Assembly (NCBI GenBank): GCA_949752735.1
Contig: OX457047.1
Coordinates: 12,899,976 to 12,963,975 of the forward strand
Length of the DNA: 64,000 nucleotides
DNA from: Lumbricus terrestris
Lineage: Eukaryota; Annelida; Clitellata; Crassiclitellata; Lumbricidae
Reading direction: 5' to 3'
Shown here: positions 1-10,779 of the stretch, one piece after another
How positions within the stretch are numbered: position 1 is the first letter of the stretch
How the letters are laid out: every line of letters begins with the position of its first letter
The notes under the pieces: generated by a model
The model's input: only the letters and a program-made list of their open reading frames with translations
What the model was told of the DNA's origin: nothing
Databases searched by the model: none
Translations under genes and position numbers: made by a program

Positions 1-135
1 GAAAAAGCTTGTAATTATCCACATCAAAAGAATTGCCCAGTCAAGTGCGACGATTCCTAGACCACTGATTCAGCTTCAGCAGTCATTAGTGAGGGTATCG
101 ATTAAATTACAGCAGGTGGTCCAGAAAATGGTTAT

Positions 136-276
136 GGGCCAAAAGCAATTGTCATAAAACCATGGATGGGCCAAAGCAATGGTCATAAAACTGTTGATGG
201 GCCAAGAGCAATGGTCATAAAACCATCGATGGGCCAAAAGCAATGGTCATAAAACCATCGATGGGCCAAGAGCAAT
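136..276. repeat. 32-bp tandem repeat, about 4.4 copies
   Basis: A unit of 31-32 bp starting gggccaaaagcaat and ending aaaaccatcgat repeats head to tail with few mismatches. There is no coding content. It lies beyond the last QTMAN exon found and is probably intronic or downstream DNA. Confidence 0.85.
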
Positions 277-1497
277 AATTGCTATCTACTTGTAGTAGTG
301 CAGTAGCTGTCCCGGGAGACACTCAGCGCAACTGTGGCCGCCTAGCAGTCGAAACCTTGATTCGGGCATATGTACTGGAGGAGAGCGTTTTTCGTTCCCA
401 TATTCATGACATCGATAACCATACGGTGCGTCTGATTGAAGAGTGGCAGCTGTCTGATCATCGACTGGACCATCAAACACAAGTGTCTATATCCACGGTC
501 ATGTGTTCGTGAAGAAAAATGACATTTTGAACACCATAAGTGACCCATTTTTACAAAAGCAGTCGCTTCCCGGATTATGTCATCAGGTAGAAAATGACCA
601 AAAATGATGGAAAATCTTAAATTGGCCGTAATTGACATGAACGCAAAAACAGGTTAAAAAATATATATTCAATAGAAATGACATATAAAATGCTTGTTTA
701 GACGTATCTAAATGTGTAAAAATTAATTTTTACTAAGAGCCCTGAATCTGCATCGAGATGGAAAGTCAGAATTTAAGTCAAAATTAGCTACTTTTGTTGC
801 GATATTAAATTATGTTACAGGTCGAATCGAAAAGCATGACTGGTCTCGTTTTGAACAAGGAAATCCCCTTTTCCTGTTCTATTAATAAAATATGACCGTC
901 TTGCACAGAGATTGGCCCAAAATAGATCGACTAACAGAAACAAATTCAAATAGCGCTAGAAGATCGGCACTTGACCAAATCTTGAGCCGTGGTTGGCTGA
1001 ACGATTGACGGTCGCATGGCCTCGCGTGCTTTGAGGTCGGGAAACGGGATGAATCGTTTATTTTCTTCGCTTTCCGCTTAAATAACTTAATCTTCAAAAT
1101 GGGGGAAAAAATTAATTTGTAGAGTATATTTGTAATTGTCAAAGCTACGCGGCGGCCAAATTGTATTTAAATCGGTTAAATAGAAATAGCCGTTTCATAT
1201 GAGAATGTCAATAATTATATCGCTAAACTTTACACGTGATTTTCTCATCTAACAGTTTATGTAATATGTATACCATCGAATTTAAAATTCTGTAACTCCT
1301 GTTATATGTGAGATATAGAAAACCGCAAACAGTTTCGAAAGGAAAATGAAGCATCTACAGGAAATTGCTAAAAAGTGAAAAAATTTAATTAGGGACTTCC
1401 GACTGGTTTTGTGGCATTTGGTCACATATATAGCTGAATTTTACTTCCTTTCAGCTTTTGTATATTGGAGTTGCATTTTTCGGTGCTGTGTTTGCTT
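277..1497. other. No recognised feature
   Basis: AT-rich sequence with only short open frames on both strands and no protein motif that I recognise. If QTMAN continues leftward this is intron; otherwise it is downstream flank. Confidence 0.4.
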
Positions 1498-2023
1498 CAG
1501 ACAAATCCTAACAGTTTTGACCGAGTTACGACACTTTGTTTCGTGTTCTACTTTTCATCTGGACACAATGTATAATCATTGCACTAACTGCCCACTGACC
1601 AAAGGATCCATTTCAAAGTCTGTCTTACAGACTCTTCATGTGTTACTGTGTGCAGAGTACTATATTTTAACCAACCAACCTGCCTCTGTTCCATGCTTAC
1701 CCATCACAAAAATAAATATTTCTCAGACGCTCATAAATTTGACAAAGTCACGAATATTTCTAATTGGTTTTAGAATCTTGTGTTGCTTCGTTTAAAATTT
1801 CAGACAAATCCTAAAAGTTTTGACCGAGTTATGACACTTTGTTTCGTGTTCTACTTTTCATCTGGACACAATGTATAATCATTGCAAACTGCCCACTGAC
1901 CAAAGGATCCATTTCAAATTCTGTCTTACAGACTCTTAATGTGTTACTGTGTGCAGAGTACTATATTTTAACCGGCCAACCTGCCTCTGTTCCATGCTTA
2001 CCCATCACAAAAATAAATATTTC
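1498..2023. repeat. Direct repeat pair of about 225 bp
   Basis: Positions 1498-1722 and 1801-2023 are nearly identical, both starting cagacaaatcct and ending at aaataaatatttc. About 80 bp of other sequence separates them. The short open frames here are chance. It may be a tandemly duplicated piece of an unknown element or UTR; an AATAAA lies near the end of each copy. Confidence 0.8.
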
Positions 2024-2869
2024 ACTCCATCAATGATGCCAGAAAGGCTCTTGTACATTTTAAATTGCTGGCCCAGAAGTTGAAATTAGATGCTCATATC
2101 AATATGATCTGTCTTGTCATTCTGGTTAAACATCAAATATCATCTCTTTCAACGTGAACACTCACCCATAGCCTGGCTGCTTGATCTATCATATTTCAAC
2201 ATACCTTCTCCAATGGACTGTGATTTTTATTGTGTCTTTACTCTCAGCAATAAGCGACTGACATTACAATAACAGTCCTGTAGAAGTCATTGCACTAGAT
2301 CAGAGTGAACATAAAAATCCTAAAAGTATGAGATCGTGATTGGGGGTCTCCAAGTCATGAAGCACAGGAAACACAGGTTAGTTGTCATGCACATAGGCTA
2401 CAATGGCTCCCATTGCGCAAAGTCCTGCGACAAAAAGCCGGTTTTGGGGAGAGAAAAGGAAGAAGACAGAATTGTAGAGGGAGCAGAAGGAGAAAGTGCA
2501 TTTCAAAGAGAAGGACCAATTTAGATAGAAGATTGAGAATGAGTCATAGCAGTTGCAGTACGGGAAAAACCAAGAGGTCAAGTCTATTGGAGGAACGAAG
2601 TGGATAGTGGGAGGAAGCTGAATGAGGCCAAAGTATAATATTAGCCTGATATTTTGGGCAAGAACCCACTGCGCTTTGAGGATTAGAGAGAGAATCTAAA
2701 ATTGTATGCAAGCATGGAGAGGGAATCAATGTAGTTCATCAAACATAACATTTCGCATAACATCTGCTCTATATACATAATATAGAAGTGGTAATATAAA
2801 ACTCTGCACACATTAGAAGATCAACAATCAATTGCTACAGCTGCATGTATTTTAAAGATGCTTTCTCAC
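2024..2869. other. Non-coding stretch beside a QTMAN exon
   Basis: Nothing recognisable. A purine-rich patch near 2440-2600 gives short open frames without family motifs. It directly follows (in minus orientation) the splice donor of the QTMAN exon at 2870-2940, so it is intron. Confidence 0.4.
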
Positions 2870-2940
2870 CTGGAAATATTTCAGGATATACTAGCTTGTT
2901 TGGTACTAGAGGATAGCAGTTGAAATAAGCTGCTTCAATC
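2870..2940 (-). CDS. QTMAN: QTMAN (GTDC1) exon, C-terminal glycosyltransferase segment
   Basis: The minus strand reads IEAAYFNCYPLVPNKLVYPE then IFP, the counterpart of the conserved stretch that follows HEFFGVAM in animal GTDC1/QTMAN. This segment belongs to the C-terminal Rossmann half of a GT-B glycosyltransferase, where the nucleotide sugar binds. The acceptor is ..ttggcag at 2941 and the donor is gtgagaa at 2869. The exon is 71 nt, entering with 2 nt of a codon already supplied and leaving 1 nt, and it joins in frame to the exon at 5048-5192 (AT plus G makes the Met). Further 3' exons are not found and probably lie left of the window. Enzyme role, from family knowledge: adds mannose from GDP-mannose to queuosine-34 of tRNA-Asp. 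Confidence 0.85.
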
Positions 2941-3839
2941 CTGCCAACGAAAAACAAAAGATTCTGTCATTATGTCTCACCTCATGCTAAGAATAACACA
3001 ATTAACCCATTATAACACAACATATCAGGCAACATATGCTACAGCATCATGCTACACTGATGCGTAACTGACTAAGTACTAAAGCTGTTGCACAGCTGAT
3101 GATGTCACCGGCTAATCTCACTGAGGTGAAAAGGAGGGCGGCCTCAGCGAGGTAGAAGTCCCTCCCTGCCGGAATAGCCTCTCAGTGTAGAAGATCATCC
3201 TGATACCTCCTCGTGGTTCTCTCTGGAAACTACTGGTCTCAGTAGGCTAAATTCAGGATGGTCGCCCATCTATGGGTAAATAGTGAAGACTGCCTTGGTG
3301 CCTCGGCTGAAGTCCGGCATGTCACGGCAATGGCAAGGGCAGCACCGCAGCACAGCATCCGCAGGTAGCAGCTGAGAGCATACTGACAGCCTACTGGCTT
3401 CAGTCTTGGTCAACCTGCTGCGCTTACACTCTCGGGTCCACATGTCTCAGCTTCTGTGCCTGTGGACGATCGTCTGTGTGAGAAGAGAGAGTGGGACTGG
3501 ACGACACACACCTCTCCCACTTTAACCCTTTACTGGTTCATTTTTAAATTTTAAGCCCGTTTTCAGCGGATATTCTCGGGCCAAACGAGTATAGGATTAA
3601 TCCACTGATGGTTACTCAGAAATTAATAATCCATTTATTGATCCATCTCCTGCTGAATAGACTTACGAAAATGTCAAATTCACTAAGCTGCCGAATAGGT
3701 AGCTTTCAGAATCGCAAGATCCAGCATCCCTCGCACAATTGCACAAGGCAGTTTTCAAATTATGATGGGAAATTGCATAAAATCGACAATGGAAACAAAA
3801 ATGCTGTAAATAGGGGTGACTCTATCATTTTTGCTGTTG
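2941..3839. other. QTMAN intron, no recognised element
   Basis: Positions 3060-3520 are more GC-rich than their surroundings and contain no stable open frame. They could be an old SINE or non-coding repeat, but I see no A/B boxes or tail. TTAACCCTTTACTGG at about 3524 resembles a piggyBac end, but no partner end was found. Confidence 0.3.
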
Positions 3840-3903
3840 GGGTCATCACAACTTTCGAGATGCCACCAAGGGGTCACCGTACCAAAAAGGTTCAGAACCG
3901 CTG
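3840..3903. mobile_element. hAT-type terminal fragment
   Basis: Read on the minus strand the end is CAGCGGTTCTGAACCTTTTT, a typical hAT terminus (CAGNGGTTCTNAACC). Only this terminus is clear; the other end was not located. Confidence 0.5.
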
Positions 3904-4261
3904 CTGTAAGGCGTGTCCATCTTTGAGATGAAAAAGCTACCGATTCACATAATTATGTAGGTGGGTCTGCTGTCAAACCTTGCCATTATTGCGTGTTGCA
4001 GACATGTGTAGATTTGAGATTTCTGTCTTGTGGTAGAAATGTGGAGAATACCGGAATAGCAACTTTGGTGCATAGGCTACTTCGGCTTCAGCATGGTATC
4101 ACATTGACGGTCACTAACTGCATCTGTATAATTAATTAGCCTACCTGCTGTTGCAGATTCAATGTCCACAGCAAAAGAAGTATAGAAAATAATTTGAACC
4201 TTGGTTCAGATCGCAAAAGAACTACAAAATCGATTTTAAGGCTTCTTTCTTTAAAAAACAA

Positions 4262-4332
4262 AACACCAGATGGCTGTCGCGGGCCGCATTAATCGGGTGC
4301 ATGGGCCGCGGGCCGCATGTTTGAGACCTCTG
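4262..4332. mobile_element. hAT-type terminal fragment
   Basis: The minus strand begins CAGAGGTCTCAAACATGCGG and continues with repeated GGCCCGCGG words, a terminus style common in hAT elements. No opposite end or target-site duplication was identified. Confidence 0.5.
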
Positions 4333-4545
4333 CTTTACATCAAGTGGCCTCTATCTTTGGAATACACTGTCTCCATCTACCCAGTCTCAACTTCTAACTG
4401 GAAATCTCTCCTCCTCAATTTTCTTTTCTTAAAACCTATATCTTCTCTCGTGGCCCTGTGCACTGGGAGTTCCTCTGAACGGTTCACCCTAGAGGCGTAG
4501 AGGCGCTTTATAAATGCTTTAATACAATACAATATAGACTGTAAT
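4333..4545 (+). mobile_element. LINE (CR1/L2-type) 3' end
   Basis: A decayed C-terminal remnant (a LWNTL-like block, then a GNLSSS-like block) is followed by the 3' tail gcgctttataaatgctttaa and a tandem taataca-type tail. The same gcgctttataaatgc signature occurs in reverse at 5310-5335 and as tataaagcgcc at 42680, so it marks the 3' end of one LINE group in this genome. Confidence 0.55.
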
Positions 4546-4595
4546 AAAAATGTTATAACATTAGCATAGATAGTAACAGTTGTTGTACAGCATAC

Positions 4596-4729
4596 CTGCA
4601 GGCTTTTGAAAAGCTCAATTATCAGAGATCCTATTACAATGTGTTCCACCACAAAATTTTGCTGGATGTAGCCAACCCAGTCAATAAATGATGGGAACTC
4701 TAACAATATGTTATCTGCGGTACACTGTT
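4596..4729 (-). CDS. Candidate exon of unknown gene
   Basis: A 134-nt open segment is flanked by a possible acceptor (ctcctag) and a good donor (CTGCAG followed by gtatgc). The translation includes NILLEFPSFIDWVGYIQQNF and then VVEHIVIGSLIIELFKSLQ, which looks like helical globular protein. It lies between two QTMAN exons but cannot join them without breaking their frame, so it belongs to another minus-strand transcript, an alternative exon, or a fossil. I do not recognise the family. Confidence 0.35.
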
Positions 4730-5047
4730 CTAGGAGATATATACTCTCCTGTTTCTTCTTGTTTCCGTTTCCGGGACGCCAAAGTTTAGAAAACAATAAT
4801 CAATGTTCGTATTGATTTATTATCAAATGTCTTAGAATAAAATCCTTACAAACACAACAATAAGGTAATAATTTTTCAGATACTCATGACTAGAGGTTAA
4901 TATTATGACTTGGTTCCTCATATGCACAGGTCCACACACAGGCAAACATTCTGTATTTCCTTACAGAACTTTAAGTCTCACATGGATATTCTATGTCATA
5001 CTCTAATTAAAAATCATTAGTATAATATTGAAAAAATATAATTGTAC

Positions 5048-5192
5048 ATTGCAACTCCAAAGAACTCATGTAGGGCGGTTGAAACTGCAACATCCGCATC
5101 TGCTAAAATCTGATGATAATCATCCTTTGACTCCTGAAATCCCCAATTCTTAATATGACCATCCAGTTTGCATCGAGCTTCATCAAACACAG
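5048..5192 (-). CDS. QTMAN: QTMAN (GTDC1) exon with HEFFGVA motif
   Basis: The minus strand encodes VFDEARCKLDGHIKNWGFQE, then SKDDYHQILADADVAVSTAL, then HEFFGVA. This closely parallels the GTDC1/QTMAN segment with the W-G-Y/F..SK.DY..xL..ADV..STA.HEFFGVAM pattern; the HEFFGVA glutamate is the conserved GT4-type donor-binding element. The acceptor is ttgtag and the donor is GCAAT/gtacaa (weak but GT). The exon is 145 nt, entering with 1 nt pending and leaving 2 nt; these phases fit the exons at 12281-12390 and 2870-2940 exactly. Confidence 0.88.
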
Positions 5193-5299
5193 CTACAAGA
5201 TTCACAAGTCTTAGATGCAAAAGATACAAATGACTAGTTGACTACTACCAAAAACTAGAGACAAACTGTTTTCAATGCATGTTTTCCTAGTTTCATAAT

Positions 5300-5688
5300 T
5301 ATATTGTATTGTATATAAGCATTTATAAAGCGCCTCTTACAGACTAGCTATTCAGAGGCACTCTCAGCGTGACAGCCCCGAGGAAATAAGAAAGACTTCA
5401 GCAGCGAAGGGCTGAAGATGACACCCCAATAAGATATTACTACGGATAGTGGGAGGGAGGTCACTCCACATAGAAGGGCCCACAATGGCAAAGGCGTGGT
5501 GTTAGGCCATGGCATTGGAACCAAGAGATCTAGTCGATCAGCAGACCGGAGAGGGCGGGAAGAGACTGCAGAGAGGGTTTGTGCATCAAGTCACAAAGGT
5601 ATTTAGGAGCTTGTCCAGTTTGAGTTTTTGAAACTAATAGCAGTACCTTGAAATGAATACGAGAAGCAACAGTGAAGAACGTCAGTCA

Positions 5689-5690
<2 letters not shown>
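5300..5690 (-). pseudogene. LINE (CR1/L2-type) 3' fragment
   Basis: Minus-strand reading frames contain degenerate RT C-terminal text (KTQTGQAPKYLCDLMH) of the type that follows the RT domain in CR1/L2 LINEs, broken by several frameshifts. The 3' end carries the gcgctttataaatgc signature at about 5310-5335. It is a 5'-truncated, dead copy. Confidence 0.6.

Positions 5691-5732
<42 letters not shown>
5691..5732. repeat. (AAGT)n microsatellite / element tail
   Basis: About ten perfect taag/aagt units are followed by tattttctttattac. The same layout (AAGT run, then tatnctttaat/attga) occurs at 39240, 55024 and, forward, at 41150. It is best read as the minus-strand 3' tail of a non-LTR element or SINE family. 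Confidence 0.8.
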
Positions 5733-6021
5733 TTTTCTTTATTACACCACTTGCAAATGCACAATGGGACACAGAACATCATCATAATACATAGAAGTAA
5801 TAATAGGTAATAAAAATGTGCAAATTAAAATCACAAGTTAAATTATAATATAATTACTAAACTATTATCGTCATGTAGGTAGAAATGTGGGAGTAGCGAG
5901 GTAGACAAGCAATGGGCCTGACTGCCGAGTTCATAACTGACTGACATAATGGATGATAAGCGAACATTGGGAAGCCCAGCAAAGAGTGAGTTGCAATAGT
6001 TGATTCGACAGCAGATGAAAG

Positions 6022-6567
6022 GGTGTCCGGACAATTCGTCCCCGGACAATTCGTCCCGGACAATTCGTCCCCGGACAATTCGTCCCGGACAATTCGTCCC
6101 CGGACAATTCGGACCGGACAATTCGGACCCGGACAATTCGGACCGGACAATTCGGACCCGGACAATTCGGACCGGCTATAGCCTACTTTAGCCTCAGTCT
6201 ATGCGTGACTTGTCCATTCTGGAGTAGGCCAACCTATTGCTTTCCAAATATACCTTTAATGTCATAGCCAAGTGAGGTAACGTGTTATATTATGTTTAGG
6301 CCTACATTTGCTTTGAGAACAATGAAATAATTTTCAATTTCGAATTGAATTTTAATGCGCAGCAGTATCTCCGGTCGACATCTGTATACGGTAATGGTGT
6401 CCGGGACGAATTGTCCGGGGACGAATTGTCCGGGACGAATTGTCCGGGGACGAATTGTCCGGGACGAATTGTCCGGTCCGAATTGTCCGGGGACGAATTG
6501 TCCGGGACGAATTGTCCGGGACGAATTGTCCGGGACGAATTGTCCGGGGACGAATTGTCCGGGAACC
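6022..6567. mobile_element. Foldback-type element with minisatellite arms, 8-bp TSD
   Basis: The left arm (about 6027-6173) is an array of ggacaattcgtccc-like 14-15-bp units; the right arm (about 6399-6561) is the same array inverted. The outer ends are ggtgtccggacaattcg and, inverted, ggttcccggacaattcg. The element sits between exact copies of gatgaaag at 6014-6021 and 6568-6575, an 8-bp target-site duplication. The 225-bp centre has no gene. The overlapping open frames through the arms (TIRPGQF or DELSGTNCPG repeats) are by-products of the repeat. An 8-bp duplication suits hAT, P or Zisupton-like transposition; the family is not decided. Confidence 0.8.
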
Positions 6568-6639
6568 GATGAAAGCATGAGCACTGAGCAGTGGCAGCGC
6601 TACGCCAGGGCATGGCAGGGCAAATGACCTGTTAAAATG

Positions 6640-6970
6640 CCTTTGGGCTGGTCGTTGCCCTGCCAGAAATTTTTTGCCATGCAGAATTTGTTTGGGCATA
6701 CAGTTTCTTACCGTTTACGTCCATCTGTTGTTCTCCGGCATAGCAAAAATAATGGCAGTGCAAAAGTTCTGCAGGGCAAAAGCTCTGGGAGAGAAAAAAT
6801 TTTGGCAGTGCAAAATTCTTGCATGGCAAAAGTTCTGGCAGGGAAAAGTTCTGGCAGGGAGAATTTCTGGTAGGGCAAAAATTGTGGTAAAGCAAAATTT
6901 TGGCAGCAGTTCTGACAGGAAAATTCTGGCAGAGAAAAATTTCTGGCAAGGCAAAATTCTGTGGTTGTTT
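6640..6970. repeat. Degenerate 17-19-bp minisatellite
   Basis: Units like ggcagggcaaaagttct repeat about 12 times from about 6755 to 6965. One inverted pair of units sits at about 6655-6695. It is adjacent to the foldback element but separate in sequence. No coding function is supported. Confidence 0.7.
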
Positions 6971-7271
6971 ATCCACATTACCGTTTACAATTAGCAGCAT
7001 GGGCCTAACTGTCACTTTATCGTTTTTCTAATGAAGCGTAAGCATTTGCGCAAGCAATTGAGCTATATATGCCTGACTCAGTTACTTTGTTTGCTGAACT
7101 CTTTGCTTTCGAAATAGTACTCGAAAGAGAATTTGCAACGCTTTACTATGTCACCAAGATAAGTCTATAATATTTATAAGATTTGATTTCCAAATGTCAA
7201 AAAGTGCTCGGTTTTATTACTTCGACCATCTGATCCTCTGACCAGCCAACCCTAATAGTGTAGGGTGGGTG

Positions 7272-7352
7272 GTTTACAGTGTTGCCACTGAGGTTTCAGA
7301 AATAAACCCAGATTTCGCTAGGCAAAAACCCAGAAAAGTCCAGACTATTTAT
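7272..7352. repeat. Dispersed repeat shared with 40115-40190 (inverted)
   Basis: The stretch around gttgccactgaggtttcag followed by aaataaaccc recurs in reverse orientation at 40115-40190, just upstream of the ACBD3 start codon. It is probably part of an unclassified element. The rest of 6971-8045 holds nothing that I recognise. Confidence 0.65.
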
Positions 7353-8045
7353 ATAAGTGATTTTAGACCCCCTCTGTTCAAATTATGTTGGATTTAAGAT
7401 ACTTTGGAAGAGGGTTAATAAAATGTTCGTCAAATGAGTCAAAACAAAATTTAGCTGCAACTTTTAACTTTCGAAAAAATGTCAGTTATGAAAGTTGTCA
7501 GAGACTGGGCAACTGCAACGACAATATGCTGATATGATATAATGTCGTGTGAGCCTACAAGAACGGTAAATACACAAGATGCGTGGCTTAAGTTTACAAA
7601 GTTTTAAAGTTGTCGAAGTTTCCGGCCAAATTTTTTCAATAGGCTACATCAGCAATACAACTTTCAAACCATTTAGAATATTAACACTCTGTATGTATAC
7701 ATAACAATTAACCTGACCACTTCCTAGAGGACTGACCTAACCTATAGGCTATACATGTTAGAGATGTCGATACGGTTTAACAAGGATCGAGGAGTGACTT
7801 TTATGCCCCCTCCCGATATTTGCGCCAAAAATTGAAAAATTGCACACCAAAAATGATAAATTTGTGTGAATTTTGCACCAGATAAAAAATGATAACATTC
7901 GTTATTTCTTTTTCATTGAATCAGTGCACCAATGTATCTAACAGTGTTTTTGTCATTTAGTGTTTAGCCTTGGCATTCTAGAAATTAGACAATCAAGCAA
8001 AAAATGCAGTTATGAAGTTCCTATAACCATAAGATTAAGGTATTC

Positions 8046-8319
8046 AGATGATTGCAAAAAATTTAAATTTCGCTAAATTTATAAAATTGGTTTTTTTGTC
8101 ACTTTTTGCTGCGTTACGTTTTTGAATCATCAAAAAACGGTGGGTGGACTCACTAAAAGTGACATAACTTTTGTTCTGTTTTAAATATTTTGATGAAATT
8201 TGGCCATCATAATTATGTAGATATGAATTGTATTTAAGCCCATAAAATTTCATTTCGAAATTCTTACTTTTGTTCAAGATATTGGCAAAAAACCTAGGGG
8301 TCTTTTTTTGCCCACTCTG
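8046..8319. mobile_element. Tc1/mariner-type fragment, right end
   Basis: This matches the right arm of the element at 10780-12149 (shared cgttttnnaatc-tcaaaaaacggtgg and aaaagtgatataactttt words) and ends in cccactctg followed by TA. The left part is missing, so it is a truncated copy. Confidence 0.75.
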
Positions 8320-8320
8320 T

Positions 8321-8425
8321 AGATCATAAAGGCGATTAGAAGACATCTATGATATAGATCATAAAGGCGATTAGAAGACATCTATGATATAGATCATAAA
8401 GGCGATTAGAAGACATCTATGATAC
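8321..8425. repeat. 35-bp tandem repeat, 3 copies
   Basis: The unit agatcataaaggcgattaga plus 15 more bases occurs three times at 8321, 8356 and 8391, identical except for the final base. It abuts the mariner fragment end. Confidence 0.9.
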
Positions 8426-8525
8426 AGATCTATTATTTATATCGTCTATGGTGTTCTACATTTAGCATTCTATTTTCAGTATTCATTTGAATAGTTGCAA
8501 AACAACATGTTTGCGGTCGAATATG

Positions 8526-9653
8526 CAGTGCCGGCGCTAGGGTACCTGAGGCCCCCCCCGAAAAAAACTTGGGGCCCCATATTTTGAGCTGTCATCTCAG
8601 TAAAAATTTTCATAATGTAAGTGCTGAAAGACATGGTGTAAGACTTCAATAAATGTATCCCAATTGTTAAATTTTTGGAATTTCCATGCTGTAATGGTAG
8701 AATTTTAACCTGTCATCTTTACAACAATTGCTCATTTTTCAATGCTGTTAGTCGTGGTTTAGGACTTCAGAGTGTGCCCTCTCCATTGTTTAAATTTGTT
8801 CGATTTGCCAACTGTAATGGTAGCATTTAAAGGCTGTCATCTTAACAAAATTGATCATTATTGATGGGCAGTGGATGATACTTATTAAATATTTCTGAAA
8901 TATTGGGGATACAAGGATTCCATCCCAACCATAATTTATAGGGCCGTGCCCCTGTCCACGTGCACCCCCAAAGTCTCCTCTTTGGTTGAAGGACAATGCT
9001 CTATTAGTTTGCGTAATATTATTTTGTATGATTTGCGTTAAAACATAATTCGGTGCGTGATTTCAGGAATGAACAGTCATGAAAGGTATAATTACCAGCT
9101 ACATTTGAGGCCCCTTGCAAACTTGAGATCAGACACATACCAAGGACATCTGGGACCCTACACAGGCTTTAATGTTTGGGCCTCACGCATGTTTTATTTG
9201 GAGGCCTCGTCCAATTAGCAATTAGAATCAGTTACAATTTATAAACATTGTGTTTGAGAAAGTGGACGAAATTGCCTGAGTAAGTTTAAATGGCTTTAAA
9301 CTTACGCCCATAATCGGTACGATATTTGCATTAGGTCTGCTATGGCAGTGCCATGTGGTTAGTTGAGGCATGCACCAGACCGGATCTGTACAGTCACAAA
9401 TAGGCATAATGACCAGCTAAATTTGGGGGTCTCCTTTCAAACTCTAAAGACTTTATAGGCCCTACTTACGCCCAAAATCAGTACGATATTTGCATTAGAT
9501 CTGCTATGGCAGTGCCGTATGGTTAGTTGAGGCATGCACCAGACCGGATCTGTACAGTCACAAATAGGCATAATGACCAGCTAAATTTGGGGGCCCCCTT
9601 CAAACTCGGGGCCCCCCCGGCCGGGGGGTACGGGGGTGCTAGCGCCGGCACTG
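8526..9653. mobile_element. Non-autonomous hAT element, 1,128 bp, perfect 8-bp TSD
   Basis: Terminal inverted repeats cagtgccggcgctag and ctagcgccggcactg are flanked by exact copies of cgaatatg at 8518-8525 and 9654-9661. The CAGTG terminus and 8-bp duplication are diagnostic of the hAT superfamily. No transposase is present. Inside, about 145 bp is duplicated in tandem (from 9301 and again from 9465, both starting cttacgccca). Confidence 0.92.
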
Positions 9654-10014
9654 CGAATATGCCACATTCTTCTAAGAAACGAAACTTCTGTTCGCGCTAT
9701 GTCAGCGTCGGTCTAAAACAGTTTTATAAAATAGTTTTAGTTCAAGATTCATTTGATGAATCAGAATTATCACAACTAGATGGTTTGAATGAGTTTTTCG
9801 GGCATTGTTTTAAACCCAAGTTTGAGCTACTTTTATGAAAGATAATTTTCAACTATGTTCGAGGAAACTAATTCACCGGCTGCAATACTGGCTTCAAAGC
9901 CATCATGTTCCAAAAGATTAATTGTTGCAACAAAATAGCAGTCAGTGACTGTCACAAACAATGATAAATCGACAGCATTTTTCCATTACCAGTATTGTGC
10001 AGAAACCTGATCTG

Positions 10015-10244
10015 CAGGGCTGTACACGTGGACATACAGCGTGTACTCACCTCCGGCGAAAATGGCATCGTATACTCACCTCCAGAAAACCAGAGTATAC
10101 GCGGCAAAATGCAGGGTACACGAGTATACGCGAGTAAATGAGGGTGCATGACTAAAAAAGGTCGTCAGAAATTTCGGGCACAAAGAAGTCGGTTTTTCTC
10201 CCGGTCAGCGTGTACTCACCTCAAAATTTACCAGTACAGCCCTG
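10015..10244. mobile_element. hAT MITE, 230 bp, perfect 8-bp TSD
   Basis: The ends are cagggctgtac and gtacagccctg. Exact ctgatctg copies flank it at 10007-10014 and 10245-10252. It is non-coding, with internal repeats of tgtactcacctc. The size and TSD identify a hAT-derived MITE. Confidence 0.92.
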
Positions 10245-10252
10245 CTGATCTG

Positions 10253-10779
10253 GAAATGTGTTGACCACTGTTGGACACAATTTCTTTCCAAATAGCGAAG
10301 TTTCTGTTTGGGCTGTAGAAGTCTGTTCTTTGAGGTTTATCATGCAGGAAAACATTACTTATGATTATTTTCAAGTAAATTTCTTAACCATTATAGCAAG
10401 AGACAAGTGTGACTTGCAAATAACAACATCAAACAATTTTTTTTTTAGTAAGAACCAGTCAGGTATGTTCAACCCTGACACAGCATGTGCACCCCAAAAT
10501 AATTGAACAGTGCAGGTTGGTTTAGAAATGTTTTAATGAACTGGTAAAAGGTTAACGTTGGAGTACATGTTCGAGTACTCCTGAGTGGTTATATAAACAA
10601 AAACGGGTGCATCTTATAGTCGGGCGAGTGTTATGTAATTCAATTTTTACTTAAATCACAAAAAGCAGCATGTTATATTCGAGTGCGTGTTATACCAGTG
10701 TGCGTGTTATATTCGCGAAAATACTTCACAGTGTCTGGCTCTTCCACATTAATTTCTATAAATGATGGGCACTTATATA
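10253..10779. other. QTMAN intron, no recognised element
   Basis: The open frame at 10258-10506 has no recognisable motif. A short repeated gtgcgtgttatattcg word occurs near 10675-10715. Confidence 0.35.

Noticed and set aside
6000..6699. Several 63-115-aa frames with TIRPGQF or DELSGTNCPG repeats
   Set aside because: By-products of the minisatellite arms of the foldback element, on both strands at once.
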